64,000 bases of DNA from Palleronia sediminis (GTDB lineage: Bacteria; Pseudomonadota; Alphaproteobacteria; Rhodobacterales; Rhodobacteraceae), in the NCBI RefSeq assembly GCF_004358695.1, contig NZ_SNAA01000003.1, forward strand, positions 124,001 through 188,000, in the 5' to 3' direction. The position numbers were made by a program, and so were the translations under genes. How positions within the stretch are numbered: the first letter of the stretch is position 1; each line of letters starts with the position of its first letter. A model generated the notes under the pieces. That model saw only the letters and a list, made by a program, of their open reading frames with translations, searched no databases and was not told the DNA's origin. Positions 17,876-27,150 of this stretch are shown piece after piece.

Positions 17876-18844
17876 TCATGACACCACCTCGGGCGCGCGG
17901 GCCAGGATCGCGGCCGAACGGGCAAAGAGCACGGGCCGTTCGGGAAAGACCCGCGCGCGCAGCGCCTCGTTCGCGCGCGCATTGGCCTGTGCGACGAATG
18001 TCTCCTGCGCCGGGGTCAGGGCCGGGCGCGGCCCGATCCGGGTCAGACGGCTACGCCAGTAGATCGGCGCGAGCACGGCCATCGCCGAACGCGCCCCGAC
18101 GCGCCCCGCCACGCGGTTCGCGCCCCGCCACAGGTCGAGCGCGGGCCCCGAGGGGCTGCGGTTCACCCGCGACGGCGCCGGTCGACGCCCGACAGGCACA
18201 CCCAGCCGATCGGCGAAATCCGCGAGCAGGTCGCCCTGGGCCAGGAAATCCGGCTCGGTCAGGCGGATGTCGATCCTGTCGCCGACAGCCTGCGACCACG
18301 CCAGGCAGATCGCGTTGTAATCGCAGACCGCGCGACGGCTCACGAAAGCGTCCCGCGCGGCGTCATCCCCGCCCCTGAGGGCCTGCGCATGGGCCGACAG
18401 GATGCGCGCCACCTGGTCGCGCAGGTAAAGGACATAGCCGACCCGCTCGAAATGGCGGCCGAGCATGGCGTCGACGGCCCGGATATGCGGCGCGCGTTTC
18501 AGCCAGCCGGCGAGAAACTCGCTCGACAGGACGAAGGTCGCCGAGGGCGCGTCATGGATGGCGGCGGCAAGGTGGCGGTGCAGCCGTTGGGCAAGGGCCG
18601 ACTGGTCGGCCGGCGCGTCGAGCCGCAGATGCGCCCGGATGAGGCGCGAGGGAACGATGCGACCCGCGGCCTCCATCGCGATCAGGCCGATCCCGGTCTC
18701 GTGCCGGATGCCTGTGCCCGCCGCCGTTTCGGGGTGAAACACGATGCCCCGCGCGCGCAGCGCGTCGCGGTTGGCGGCAAGCCAGGCCTGAATGGCCGTG
18801 CTGCCGGCCTTGGGCATCCCGATATGAACAATCGCCCGTGCCAT
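17876..18844 (-). CDS. Sulfotransferase-like P-loop protein
   Basis: A 322-residue protein with an N-terminal 5'-phosphosulfate loop, IHIGMPKAGSTAIQAWLA, characteristic of PAPS-dependent sulfotransferases. A likely 3'-phosphate site is the Arg/Ser pair in YLRDQVARILSAHAQAL near residue 150. The C-terminal third (PSRVNRSPSGPALDL and onwards) resembles the tail of bacterial polysaccharide or lipid sulfotransferases. No transmembrane helix or signal peptide is visible. The acceptor is unknown. The start at ATG 18844 puts the loop at the usual distance from the N terminus; an upstream in-frame start at 18898 is possible. Confidence 0.82.
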   Translation of the reverse strand: MARAIVHIGMPKAGSTAIQAWLAANRDALRARGIVFHPETAAGTGIRHETGIGLIAMEAAGRIVPSRLIRAHLRLDAPADQSALAQRLHRHLAAAIHDAPSATFVLSSEFLAGWLKRAPHIRAVDAMLGRHFERVGYVLYLRDQVARILSAHAQALRGGDDAARDAFVSRRAVCDYNAICLAWSQAVGDRIDIRLTEPDFLAQGDLLADFADRLGVPVGRRPAPSRVNRSPSGPALDLWRGANRVAGRVGARSAMAVLAPIYWRSRLTRIGPRPALTPAQETFVAQANARANEALRARVFPERPVLFARSAAILARAPEVVS

Positions 18845-19010
18845 CCGTTCGCCGCCAGCCGCATCATCGCTTACGCTCCGATGCGATGCGCCTCCCAACC
18901 ATGTGTCGCCCGTGCGACCGCGTCATGCCGCCCGTCCCATGGCATCATCCTCGCGCCTCGGCAAACGAATCCGGCTCTGTTCGCGGGGATTCCATGGTTC
19001 GCGCACGATT

Positions 19011-19044
19011 TGTGATCACAGGGCATCGGGGCGTGATCGCAAAC
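19011..19044. promoter_or_regulatory. Paired GATC-centred operator, copy 1
   Basis: The perfect palindrome TGTGATCACA (19011-19020) is followed after exactly 12 bases by GTGATCGCAAAC (19033-19044), which is itself a near-palindrome around GATC. The site centres are 21 bp apart, two helical turns. The same two words with the same 12-base spacer occur upstream of sdhC at 23850-23883. It lies 167 bases upstream of the minus-strand sulfotransferase start. Confidence 0.6.
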
Positions 19045-19080
19045 GCCCAGAACCATCCGTCATGGCCCGTCTTTTGCGGC

Positions 19081-19926
19081 TCAGCGAAACCGGCGCCACC
19101 AGCGGCGCACCTGTTTCTCGGCCGTCGGATAACGGCGCAACGTCTCACCCAGCCGGTCGCGGATCGTGGGCGCCGCCCCGAGCGTCCGGTCGCCACCGAG
19201 CCGTGCGTAAAGCGCGCGCAGCGTCCGTTCATCCAGCACCTCGGCAAGCTCGATGGGCGTCTCGGGCGATCCGGCCGCGATTTCGTGCAAGGTGGTGATG
19301 TGCAGGAGGCGCGGGGCCGACATGCGCTTGCTCATCGCGGGCAAGAGCCCTGTATGCATCATGTTGTATTCCATCGGCAGCACAGCGAGCCGCAGGTCGC
19401 CGTTCCACAGAAGGCTGCGCAGAACCGGCTGGTCGCGCCGCAGCCCCGAGGTCTCCAGCTCGGTCTCCCAGCGGTCGAGAAACGCGCGGGTGGCATCGCT
19501 TTTGCGGATGGCGAGAACGCCGCTGTTGATCTGGCGAAAGGCCGCCGGAACCGGATCGCCATGGGTCATCATGGCGACCGGGGAACTGCCATACATCTCG
19601 TGCGCGCCGGCGATATCGGCGCGGTCGAGCACGGTGAAAACGTCCGACACCTCGGCCACCGCCACCACGTCGCAATCGAGATAGACGGTCCGGGCAAAGC
19701 GGCTTTCGCGCAGCGCCTCCATCTTGGGGCGGGTGCCCTTGTGAGACAAGGGATGCACCCGGTCGAAGATCGGGTCGAACAGCGCGGCATCGGTAAAGAG
19801 GTCGATCTGCGCGCCGGGCATCACCGCGCGCAGGTTGCGCGCCGTGCGCCGGGCCAGCGCGCGATAGGCGTCGCCCGTCGCGGCAAAGACAAAGCCGTCA
19901 CGCGGGGCGGTGGGGTCGGTCGTCAT
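19081..19926 (-). CDS. Glycosyltransferase-like nucleotide-sugar transferase
   Basis: A 281-residue GT-A-fold protein resembling family 8 glycosyltransferases. The metal/nucleotide site is the DxD in VYLDCDVVAV around residue 85. A second hallmark is QINSGVLAIRKS with the downstream RDQPVLRSLLW segment, which usually positions the acceptor. The donor and acceptor are unknown. No membrane segment is seen, although the Arg-rich C terminus (VRRWWRRFR) could attach to the membrane surface. ATG 19926 has GAGG eight bases upstream. It sits between mdh and a sulfotransferase gene, so these two may modify the same glycan. Confidence 0.78.
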   Translation of the reverse strand: MTTDPTAPRDGFVFAATGDAYRALARRTARNLRAVMPGAQIDLFTDAALFDPIFDRVHPLSHKGTRPKMEALRESRFARTVYLDCDVVAVAEVSDVFTVLDRADIAGAHEMYGSSPVAMMTHGDPVPAAFRQINSGVLAIRKSDATRAFLDRWETELETSGLRRDQPVLRSLLWNGDLRLAVLPMEYNMMHTGLLPAMSKRMSAPRLLHITTLHEIAAGSPETPIELAEVLDERTLRALYARLGGDRTLGAAPTIRDRLGETLRRYPTAEKQVRRWWRRFR

Positions 19927-19955
19927 GTGCGGCACCTCGCGGGCTTTGCATGCGA

Positions 19956-19979
19956 ACGCCCGGCGCGGCGGCCGGGCGT
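19956..19979 (-). terminator. Hairpin downstream of mdh
   Basis: ACGCCCGGC (19956-19964) and GCCGGGCGT (19971-19979) form a perfect 9-bp stem with a six-base loop, followed on the minus strand by TCGCATG. The T tract is poor. It lies between the mdh stop and the glycosyltransferase start, so it may separate their expression. Confidence 0.5.
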
Positions 19980-20031
19980 CCCGAAGGGATCATGCAAGGG
20001 GCGGGCCGACCTCGGGGCCGGCCGCGCCCGA

Positions 20032-21030
<999 letters not shown>

Positions 21031-21071
21031 TTACGGCAGCCCCGCGCATGGCGCAAGGCCGGTCGCGCAAA

Positions 21072-21097
21072 CGGCCGCCCCCGGTCAGGGGCGGCCG
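21072..21097 (-). terminator. Terminator of the PRC-barrel repeat protein gene
   Basis: CGGCCGCCCC (21072-21081) and GGGGCGGCCG (21088-21097) form a perfect 10-bp stem with a six-base loop. On the minus strand it is followed by TTTGCG. It lies between the stop at 21129 and the mdh start, so mdh probably has its own promoter. Confidence 0.65.
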
Positions 21098-21128
21098 CGT
21101 ATGGCTCGGATCGCGGGCGGGATGCCGC

Positions 21129-21989
21129 TCAGTTCGCGGTGTCCTGCAACTCTTCGCCGGCATTCTCCAACGCTTCGCCGGTTTCCTCGGTCGCGTCCTG
21201 CGCCGCGTCGCCGGTCGCGTCGGCGGCATTGTCGAGCGCCTCGCCGGTCTCCTCGGCGGCGTTCTCGGTGGCCTGCGCGGCGTCATCGACCGCGTTCCCG
21301 GTCGCATCGGCGGCGTTGTCGAGCGCCTCGCCGGTCTCCTCGGCGGCGTTCTCGGTGGCCTGCGCGGCATCGTCGGCGGCATTGCCTATGGCGTCGCCGG
21401 TTTCCTCGGCGGCCGTCTCGGCGCCTTGCGCGGCGTCGTTCAGCTCGCCCTCGACGGTCTCATCCGTCTCGATCCCGGCCTCGCCCGCGACGTCGGTCGC
21501 CATGCCGCCGCCTTCGGTGTCAAGATCGGCGCGGCTGAATTCGGGCGCGGATTCGAGCTCTTCCTGCGTGGCATTAATGACGAGGTAGTAGTTCGACGGA
21601 TCGGTCCCGTCGCGCACCACCTCGATGCGGTCCATGCGCACGGCCACGTCGCGCTCGCCTATGCCGAGAAAGCCGCCGATCCCGAGGATGGCGTAATCGA
21701 CCTTGCCATCGGCGCCGAGCACGAGGTCGTTGATCTCGCCGATATCGTTCCAGTCGGGGCGCACGCCCTCGACCGCGTCATAATCGTCCGACTCGCTTGA
21801 ATAGATGCTGGTTCCCAGCAGGTCCGAGGCGAACAGGTCGACCGCGGGCTCTTCCTGAACCTGCGCGAACGCGCTGTCGTTCATCGTCGACGCGGCAGAG
21901 CCGCCATCGGTCTGCGACATCGCGGGCGCGCTTGACAGCATGGTGACGGCGAGGGTGGCGGCGGCGGTGGTCGAAAGCAGGGTTTTCAT
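21129..21989 (-). CDS. Exported PRC-barrel protein with tandem Ala/Glu/Asp-rich repeats
   Basis: A 286-residue secreted protein. A Sec signal peptide ends near residue 25 (SSAPAMSQ). Residues about 50-130 form a PRC-barrel-like domain (DLFASDLLGTSIYSSES, IGEINDLVLGADGKVDYAIL, GIGERDVAVRMDRIEV). From about residue 175 the chain becomes a low-complexity series of units such as AAEETGEALDNAADATG, with one exact-length 29-residue duplication. This part is very acidic and probably helical or disordered, resembling late-embryogenesis or apolipophorin-like helices. Relatives are often described as stress or photosynthetic-reaction-centre barrel proteins of unknown role. AGGGAA precedes the ATG. Confidence 0.82.
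   Translation of the reverse strand: MKTLLSTTAAATLAVTMLSSAPAMSQTDGGSAASTMNDSAFAQVQEEPAVDLFASDLLGTSIYSSESDDYDAVEGVRPDWNDIGEINDLVLGADGKVDYAILGIGGFLGIGERDVAVRMDRIEVVRDGTDPSNYYLVINATQEELESAPEFSRADLDTEGGGMATDVAGEAGIETDETVEGELNDAAQGAETAAEETGDAIGNAADDAAQATENAAEETGEALDNAADATGNAVDDAAQATENAAEETGEALDNAADATGDAAQDATEETGEALENAGEELQDTAN
21211..21384. repeat. 87-bp tandem duplication inside the PRC-barrel gene
   Basis: Two adjacent near-identical 87-base units (21211-21297 and 21298-21384) encode 29 residues each and keep the reading frame. Shorter, more diverged versions of the same word (TCGCCGGT, TTCCTCGGCGG) flank them on both sides. Confidence 0.8.
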
Positions 21990-22147
21990 GGTCGGGGTTC
22001 CCTTTCGTTGGGGGCGCCGCGGGGGGCGGCAGTCTCTTCGCCATGATAAGTCGCAAGACGGCACTCCGTTCCGGCGGACGCGAACGGGGTTGCGCTGCCC
22101 GTGCGGGGCGTGCTTGCTCGTGCGCGGGAAAACGGGACTGATCTTGC

Positions 22148-23017
22148 ATGACGGATGGCGAACGGCCCTGGCGGTCGGCACTTTATATTCCCGGCTCGAA
22201 TGCGCGCGCGCTCGACAAGGCGCGCGGCCTGCCGGTCGATGCGATCATCTTCGACCTCGAGGATGCGGTGGCCCCGGCCGAAAAGGTCGCGGCGCGCGAT
22301 ACGCTGGCCGCAGCGCTGCGTCAGGGCGGATATGGCGACCGCGCGCTGATCGTGCGCATCAACGGGTTCGATACCGAGTGGGGCGAGGGCGATTTCGATG
22401 CCGTGTCGGAAATGGGCCCGCCCGCGATCCTGCTGCCCAAGGTCGGCGCGGCCGAGACCGTCGCCGTCTTTGCCGACCGGCTGGCGCGCCGCCCCTCGAC
22501 CGCGGGCACGCGGATCTGGGCCATGATCGAGACGACGCGCGGTCTTTTCAACGCCGCCGCCATCGCCGTGGCGCCGCGGATGCAGGGCTTCGTGCTGGGG
22601 ACGAACGACCTCGCGGCCGAGCTGGGCTGCGAGCCGGGGCCCGACCGGATGGCGCTGTCCATGGCGCTCCAGACCACGCTCGCTGCGGCGCGGATGGGCG
22701 GGATCGTCTGTCTCGACGGCGTCCACAACGCCATCGACGACCCCGAGGGGCTGCGGACGGAATGTGCCCAGGGCCGTGCGCTGGGCATGGACGGCAAGAC
22801 GCTGATCCACCCCGCCCAGATCGCCGTCGCCAACGAGATCTTCGCCCCGAGCGCGGCCGAGATCGACCTTGCCCACCGCCGGATCGCCGCCTGGGAGGCC
22901 GCGCTGGCGCAGGGCAAGGGCGTCGCGGTCGTCGACGGGCGGATCGTCGAAAACCTGCATGTCGCGTCGGCCAGAAGAACCATCGCCCGCGCGCGTGCCG
23001 CGAAGGAGACCGGATAA
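22148..23017 (+). CDS. mcl2: HpcH/HpaI aldolase family, malyl-CoA thioesterase-like (Mcl2 type)
   Basis: A 289-residue member of the citrate-lyase beta/HpcH family. Features are LYIPGSNARALDKARGLPVD, the metal-site Glu and Asp in IIFDLEDAVAPAEK, VRINGFDTEWGEGDF, IWAMIETTRGLFNA and LGTNDLAAELG, ending with GMDGKTLIHPAQIAVAN. In Rhodobacter the gene at this place, next to sdh and mdh, is mcl2, encoding (3S)-malyl-CoA thioesterase of the ethylmalonyl-CoA pathway. Placement supports that role here, but a CoA-ester lyase activity cannot be excluded from sequence alone. It ends directly before the NnrU ATG. Confidence 0.8.
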   Translation: MTDGERPWRSALYIPGSNARALDKARGLPVDAIIFDLEDAVAPAEKVAARDTLAAALRQGGYGDRALIVRINGFDTEWGEGDFDAVSEMGPPAILLPKVGAAETVAVFADRLARRPSTAGTRIWAMIETTRGLFNAAAIAVAPRMQGFVLGTNDLAAELGCEPGPDRMALSMALQTTLAAARMGGIVCLDGVHNAIDDPEGLRTECAQGRALGMDGKTLIHPAQIAVANEIFAPSAAEIDLAHRRIAAWEAALAQGKGVAVVDGRIVENLHVASARRTIARARAAKETG

Positions 23018-23578
23018 ATGGCAATACTGATCGCGGGCCTCGCCCTGTGGGTGCTGGCCCATGTGTTCAAGCGCGTGGCGCCCGGTCCGCGCGCGGCGCT
23101 GACCGACAGGCTCGGCGATGCGTCGAAAGGCATCTTTGCCGCGCTGCTGGTGCTGTCGGTGGTGCTGATCGTCATCGGCTATCGCGATGCGGAGTTCGTG
23201 CAGCTCTATTACCCGCCGGTCTGGGGGGTGCATGTGGTCGACCTGTTCATGATCCTGGCCATCGCACTTTTCGGGCTGGGGGCGTCCAAGTCGAATTTCC
23301 GCGGCTATACCCGCCATCCGCAGCTTTGGGGGTTCACCCTGTGGGCGGCGCTTCACCTGTTGGTGAACGGCGATCTCGCCTCGGTCGTGATGTGGGGGGT
23401 GTTCATCCTCTGGGCGCTGGCCGAGATGCAGCTCATCAACCGGCGCGTCCCGGAATGGGAGCCCTACGAGGGCGGAAGCTGGTTCGGAACGCTGCGGCTG
23501 CTCGTGATCTCGATCGTGCTCTACCTCATCATCGCGGGCGTCCACGCATGGCTGGGCGTCTGGCCGTTTCCGGGGTGA
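23018..23578 (+). CDS. NnrU family membrane protein
   Basis: A 186-residue inner-membrane protein with five to six hydrophobic helices. It has the NnrU pattern: an early HVFKRVAP, then SNFRGYTRHPQLWGFTLWAALHLLVNGD, with conserved Arg, His and Asn. NnrU proteins were first named beside nitrite/nitric oxide reductase genes, and their heme-linked role is unproven. Here no denitrification gene is near. The ATG is immediately after the stop of the upstream gene, so the two are probably co-translated. Confidence 0.87.
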   Translation: MAILIAGLALWVLAHVFKRVAPGPRAALTDRLGDASKGIFAALLVLSVVLIVIGYRDAEFVQLYYPPVWGVHVVDLFMILAIALFGLGASKSNFRGYTRHPQLWGFTLWAALHLLVNGDLASVVMWGVFILWALAEMQLINRRVPEWEPYEGGSWFGTLRLLVISIVLYLIIAGVHAWLGVWPFPG

Positions 23579-23582
23579 TCCG

Positions 23583-23783
23583 ATGCTCTATCGCTTGTTG
23601 ACCGGATTGGACGACTCGGCCTTCTGCCACAAGGTTTCGGCGGCGTTGGCGCAGGGCTGGACCCTGCACGAAGGCCCTGTCTATGCCTTCGACGCCGCGG
23701 CGGGCGTCATGCGATGCGCGCAGGCCGTGGTGAAGGACGATCATGCCCCCTATTCGCCGGAGATGAAGCTGGGCGACCAATGA
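23583..23783 (+). CDS. DUF1737 small protein
   Basis: A 66-residue protein with the DUF1737 pattern: LYRLLTGLDDSAFCHKVSAALAQGWTL-type spacing of the Leu, FC and GW residues, followed by a Gly/Pro and a hydrophobic strand. Function is unknown. It follows the NnrU gene by four bases and is likely the last gene of the mcl2-nnrU transcript. The tail (VVKDDHAPYSPEMKLGDQ) is charged and probably flexible. Confidence 0.82.
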   Translation: MLYRLLTGLDDSAFCHKVSAALAQGWTLHEGPVYAFDAAAGVMRCAQAVVKDDHAPYSPEMKLGDQ

Positions 23784-23849
23784 GCGCCCGGCCCGAGTCG
23801 ACGGCGTCGGACCGAGTTCGGCCACGACTTGCGGTACGGCAGGGATATA

Positions 23850-23883
23850 TGTGATCACAAGCCCCCCGGCGGTGATCGCAAAC
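23850..23883. promoter_or_regulatory. Paired GATC-centred operator upstream of sdhC, copy 2
   Basis: TGTGATCACA (23850-23859), a 12-base spacer, then GTGATCGCAAAC (23872-23883). The words and spacing are identical to 19011-19044, while the spacer sequence differs. A possible -10 element TATAGA follows at 23906-23911, which would place the pair at about -67 to -34 of the sdh promoter, a usual place for an activator. The regulator is unknown to me. Confidence 0.62.
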
Positions 23884-24010
23884 CGGTTGTTAACGCCCGT
23901 GCGGCTATAGAGCCCAGCGGTAAGGGCGTGACACCGGCCGGGGAATTGCTAATTAGCGCGGTATCGGTGCGTCCGCCCGGCGTGCCCGCCCGCATACGAA
24001 GGAGAGCCGG

Positions 24011-24400
24011 ATGGCCGACGTCAACCGCGGAAACAGGCCGCTATCGCCGTTCATGCTGGGGCCGTATTACCGCCCGCAACTCAATTCCGTGACCTCGATC
24101 CTGACCCGGATCACCGGAAACGCGCTGATCGTGGCGGGGCTTCTGATCACGTGGTGGCTGGTCGCGGCCGCTACCGGACCCGAGGCGTTCGAGACGGCGA
24201 ATGGCGTGATCACGTCCTGGTTCGGCGATATCGTCATGCTTCTGTCACTCTGGGCACTGTGGTATCATTCGCTTGCCGGGCTGCGGCATCTCTATTGGGA
24301 TACCGGGCGCGGGTTCGAACTCGAGAAGGTCGCGATCCTCGGGTGGGGGATCATCGCGGGGTCGGTGATCCTGACCGTCCTGACCGTCATCGTCATCTAG
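24011..24400 (+). CDS. sdhC: Succinate dehydrogenase cytochrome b556 subunit
   Basis: A 129-residue membrane anchor of complex II with three transmembrane helices. [28 protein letters not shown]-type spacing of the N terminus is conserved, including the Ser and Arg near the quinone site. The second helix ends in [14 protein letters not shown], with the heme-ligating His and the conserved RHLxWD. GGAGAG precedes the ATG. It is the first gene of the sdh operon, 227 bases after DUF1737, and that gap holds the paired operator. Confidence 0.95.
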   Translation: MADVNRGNRPLSPFMLGPYYRPQLNSVTSILTRITGNALIVAGLLITWWLVAAATGPEAFETANGVITSWFGDIVMLLSLWALWYHSLAGLRHLYWDTGRGFELEKVAILGWGIIAGSVILTVLTVIVI

Positions 24401-24411
24401 GGAGTCCGGCA

Positions 24412-24783
24412 ATGTCTTACATGACGGCCCGCAAACGTGCCCAGGGTCTGGGATCGGCCAAGTCGGGAACCCAGCATTACTGGGGGATGATCAAGACCTC
24501 GACCGGTCTTCTGATCCTCGTGCCGCTTTTCGTGTTCACCTTCGGCCCGATCCTCGGCGCCACCCATGCCGAGGTCATCGCCCATTTCTCGCGCCCCTTC
24601 CCGGCGATCGTCGCGGCGCTGACGATCGTGGTGAGCTGGGTGCATTTCAAGAACGGCACGCAGACCGCGATCGAGGATTACACCGACGGGATGACGCGCA
24701 AGCTGCTCATCATCGCCGTGACCTGCATCGCCTATGCCGCCATCGCCGCGGGGCTTTTCGCCCTCGTCCGGCTGGCCCTTTAA
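24412..24783 (+). CDS. sdhD: Succinate dehydrogenase hydrophobic membrane anchor
   Basis: A 123-residue anchor subunit with three predicted helices (about 28-47, 60-80 and 95-120). The N terminus [19 protein letters not shown] and the following [13 protein letters not shown] are typical of alphaproteobacterial SdhD. The pattern [18 protein letters not shown] carries the conserved His and Asp-Tyr pair near the quinone site. It lies 11 bases after sdhC and 14 bases before sdhA, which has a strong AAGGAGG. Confidence 0.94.
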   Translation: MSYMTARKRAQGLGSAKSGTQHYWGMIKTSTGLLILVPLFVFTFGPILGATHAEVIAHFSRPFPAIVAALTIVVSWVHFKNGTQTAIEDYTDGMTRKLLIIAVTCIAYAAIAAGLFALVRLAL

Positions 24784-24797
24784 GGAGGCTTCCCCGA

Positions 24798-26600
24798 ATG
24801 GCTGCCTACGACTTCGAGACCCACAATTACGATGCCATCGTCATCGGCGCCGGCGGCTCCGGGCTGCGCGCGACGCTGGGCCTAGCCGAGAACGGGCTGC
24901 GGACGGCCTGCATCACCAAGGTCTTTCCGACCCGGTCCCATACCGTCGCGGCGCAGGGCGGCATCGCGGCCTCGCTGGGCAACATGGGCCCCGACCATTG
25001 GCAATGGCACATGTACGACACCATCAAGGGGTCGGACTGGCTGGGTGACATGGACGCGATGGAATATCTCGCGCAGGAGGCGCCCAAGGCTGTCTACGAG
25101 CTCGAGCATTACGGCGTGCCCTTCTCGCGCACCGAAGAGGGCAAGATCTACCAGCGTCCCTTTGGCGGCCACACGACCGAGTTCGGCGAGGGCCCCCCGG
25201 TGCAGCGGACCTGTGCCGCCGCGGACCGCACCGGTCACGCCATCCTGCACACGCTCTACGGGCAGTCGCTCAAGAACGACGCCGAGTTCTTCATCGAGTA
25301 TTTTGCCATCGACCTCATCATGTCCGAGGACGGGCAGTGCCAGGGCGTCGTCGCGTGGTGTCTCGAGGACGGCTCGATCCATGTCTTCAATGCCAAGATG
25401 ACGGTTCTCGCGACCGGCGGATACGGGCGCGCCTATTTCAGCGCGACCTCGGCCCATACCTGCACCGGCGACGGTGGCGGCATGGTGGCGCGCCAGAACC
25501 TGCCGCTCCAGGACATGGAGTTCGTGCAGTTCCACCCCACCGGCATCTACGGCGCCGGCTGCCTCATCACCGAAGGCGCGCGGGGCGAGGGCGGTTATCT
25601 GACCAATTCCGAGGGCGAGCGGTTCATGGAACGCTATGCCCCCACCTACAAGGATCTCGCCTCGCGCGATGTGGTGTCGCGCTGCATGACCATGGAGATC
25701 CGCGAGGGCAGGGGGGTCGGCAAGAACGGCGACCACATCCACCTCAACCTCAACCACCTGCCGAAAGAGGCGCTGGCCGAGCGGCTGCCGGGTATCTCGG
25801 AATCCGCCAGGATCTTTGCCGGCGTTGACGTGACCAAGGAGCCGATCCCGGTCCTGCCGACCGTTCATTACAACATGGGCGGCATCCCGACCAATTACTG
25901 GGGCGAGGTGCTGAACCCCACCGAGGACGATCCCGACCGCGTCGTGCCGGGCCTCATGGCCGTGGGCGAGGCCGGTTGCGCCAGCGTGCATGGCGCCAAT
26001 CGGCTCGGATCGAACAGCCTGATCGACCTCGTGGTGTTCGGCCGTGCCGCCGCCATACGGGCGGGCAAGGTCGTCGACCCCAAATCCGCCAACCCGACGC
26101 TGAACAAGTCGAGCGTGCAGTTCGCGCTCGACCGGTTCGACGGGCTGCGCCATGCGAAGGGTACCGTTCCAACCGCCGAGCTGCGCGACGAGATGCAGCG
26201 CACCATGCAGGAGGATGCCGCCGTTTTCCGCACCGACGCGACGCTCGCCGAGGGGGTTGAAAAGATGTACCGCGTGGCGGGCAAGCTCGACGATATCCGC
26301 GTCACCGACCGCTCGATGGTCTGGAACTCGGATCTCATGGAGACGCTCGAGCTGACCAACCTGATGCCGAACGCGTTGGCCACCATCGTCGGCGCCGAGG
26401 CCCGCAAGGAAAGTCGTGGTGCCCATGCGCACGAGGATTATCCCGACCGCGACGACGAGAACTGGCGCGTGCACACCATCGCGCGGGTGAACGGCAAGGT
26501 CGATCTGAGCTTTCGGCCCGTCCATACCAACCCGCTGCTGGGTCATAACGAGGGCGGGATCGACCCCGAAAAGATCAAGCCCAAGGCGAGGGTCTATTGA
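24798..26600 (+). CDS. sdhA: Succinate dehydrogenase flavoprotein subunit
   Basis: The 600-residue catalytic subunit that oxidises succinate to fumarate. The FAD dinucleotide fold is [19 protein letters not shown], and the covalent flavin attachment His lies in [18 protein letters not shown]. The substrate site contains [26 protein letters not shown] and [13 protein letters not shown]. The catalytic Arg region is the [15 protein letters not shown] stretch. [32 protein letters not shown] and the [13 protein letters not shown] tail are conserved. The stop overlaps the start of the next small gene (TGATG). Confidence 0.97.
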   Translation: MAAYDFETHNYDAIVIGAGGSGLRATLGLAENGLRTACITKVFPTRSHTVAAQGGIAASLGNMGPDHWQWHMYDTIKGSDWLGDMDAMEYLAQEAPKAVYELEHYGVPFSRTEEGKIYQRPFGGHTTEFGEGPPVQRTCAAADRTGHAILHTLYGQSLKNDAEFFIEYFAIDLIMSEDGQCQGVVAWCLEDGSIHVFNAKMTVLATGGYGRAYFSATSAHTCTGDGGGMVARQNLPLQDMEFVQFHPTGIYGAGCLITEGARGEGGYLTNSEGERFMERYAPTYKDLASRDVVSRCMTMEIREGRGVGKNGDHIHLNLNHLPKEALAERLPGISESARIFAGVDVTKEPIPVLPTVHYNMGGIPTNYWGEVLNPTEDDPDRVVPGLMAVGEAGCASVHGANRLGSNSLIDLVVFGRAAAIRAGKVVDPKSANPTLNKSSVQFALDRFDGLRHAKGTVPTAELRDEMQRTMQEDAAVFRTDATLAEGVEKMYRVAGKLDDIRVTDRSMVWNSDLMETLELTNLMPNALATIVGAEARKESRGAHAHEDYPDRDDENWRVHTIARVNGKVDLSFRPVHTNPLLGHNEGGIDPEKIKPKARVY

Positions 26601-26875
26601 TGCGCGCGTCCCTGCTGGCCCTCGCAATCGGCGTCTCGGGCGCGCTTGCCGCCCATGCTGGGGGACAGGGCGGTGGCGCGTATGTGCAGGGCGACGCGCT
26701 GATCGTGCCGGGCCCCGCCTGGTCGGGGCTCGCCGCGGCGGATCTGCCGCCGCCGCCCGTGCCGCGGACCCGCCTTTTTTGCCCCTATCCGCACCGCGCC
26801 TCGGACAGCGTGTTCAGCGGCGGGGCGGGCTATGTCGTCAAGGACGGGCTGCGCGCGGCCATGGGCTGCCGGTGA
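26600..26875 (+). CDS. Small exported protein between sdhA and sdhB
   Basis: A 91-residue protein with a clear Sec signal peptide (LLALAIGVSGALAAHA) and a short Pro-rich mature part containing two Cys, in LFCPYPHR and the terminal MGCR, that could pair in the periplasm. I recognise no domain. Its ATG shares bases with the sdhA stop and its stop overlaps the next GTG start, so it is part of the sdh transcript. Its frame and coding pattern are uninterrupted. Confidence 0.7.
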   Translation: MRASLLALAIGVSGALAAHAGGQGGGAYVQGDALIVPGPAWSGLAAADLPPPPVPRTRLFCPYPHRASDSVFSGGAGYVVKDGLRAAMGCR

Positions 26876-27150
26876 TCGGGCGCGTCTCCCTCGGGCTCGC
26901 GGCGACGCTCGCCGCCTGCGGGCCGATGTCGCCCGAGGCGGCGGCGCGTCTTTGCACCGAGCAGGCGAACCGGGCGTCCGGTCCCTATGGCGCGGTATCG
27001 GTGGGCGTCGGATCGGGGGGGCGCGCCTCGACCGATTTCGTGATCGGCATCACCAGCGATGCGCTGGCCGGGCGCGACCCGCAGGCGGTCTATGATGATT
27101 GCATGCGCGCGCGCAGCGGGCAGGGGCCGATCCGGCCCTATATCCCATGA
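26872..27150 (+). CDS. Small lipoprotein in the sdh operon
   Basis: A 92-residue predicted lipoprotein starting at GTG 26872, which overlaps the preceding stop (GTGA). The signal ends in the lipobox LAAC (Cys15). The mature part has AARLCTEQANRASGPYGAVSVG and a second half, DFVIGITSDALAGRDPQAVYDDC, with a Cys pair that could form a disulfide. I know no function for it. The stop overlaps the next ATG, so three small genes are chained between sdhA and sdhB. Confidence 0.7.
   Translation: MIGRVSLGLAATLAACGPMSPEAAARLCTEQANRASGPYGAVSVGVGSGGRASTDFVIGITSDALAGRDPQAVYDDCMRARSGQGPIRPYIP

Noticed and set aside
17876-19926. Genomic island inserted by a mobile element
   Set aside because: No transposase, integrase, tRNA junction or direct-repeat boundary was found, and codon use matches the neighbours. 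Only gene order suggests exchange.
21129-21400. CRISPR-like array
   Set aside because: The repeats are in-frame coding repeats of 87 bases without unique spacers.
23850-23883. CRP or FNR binding site
   Set aside because: CRP needs six bases between TGTGA and TCACA, and FNR needs TTGAT-N4-ATCAA. Neither fits; the arms here are directly joined.
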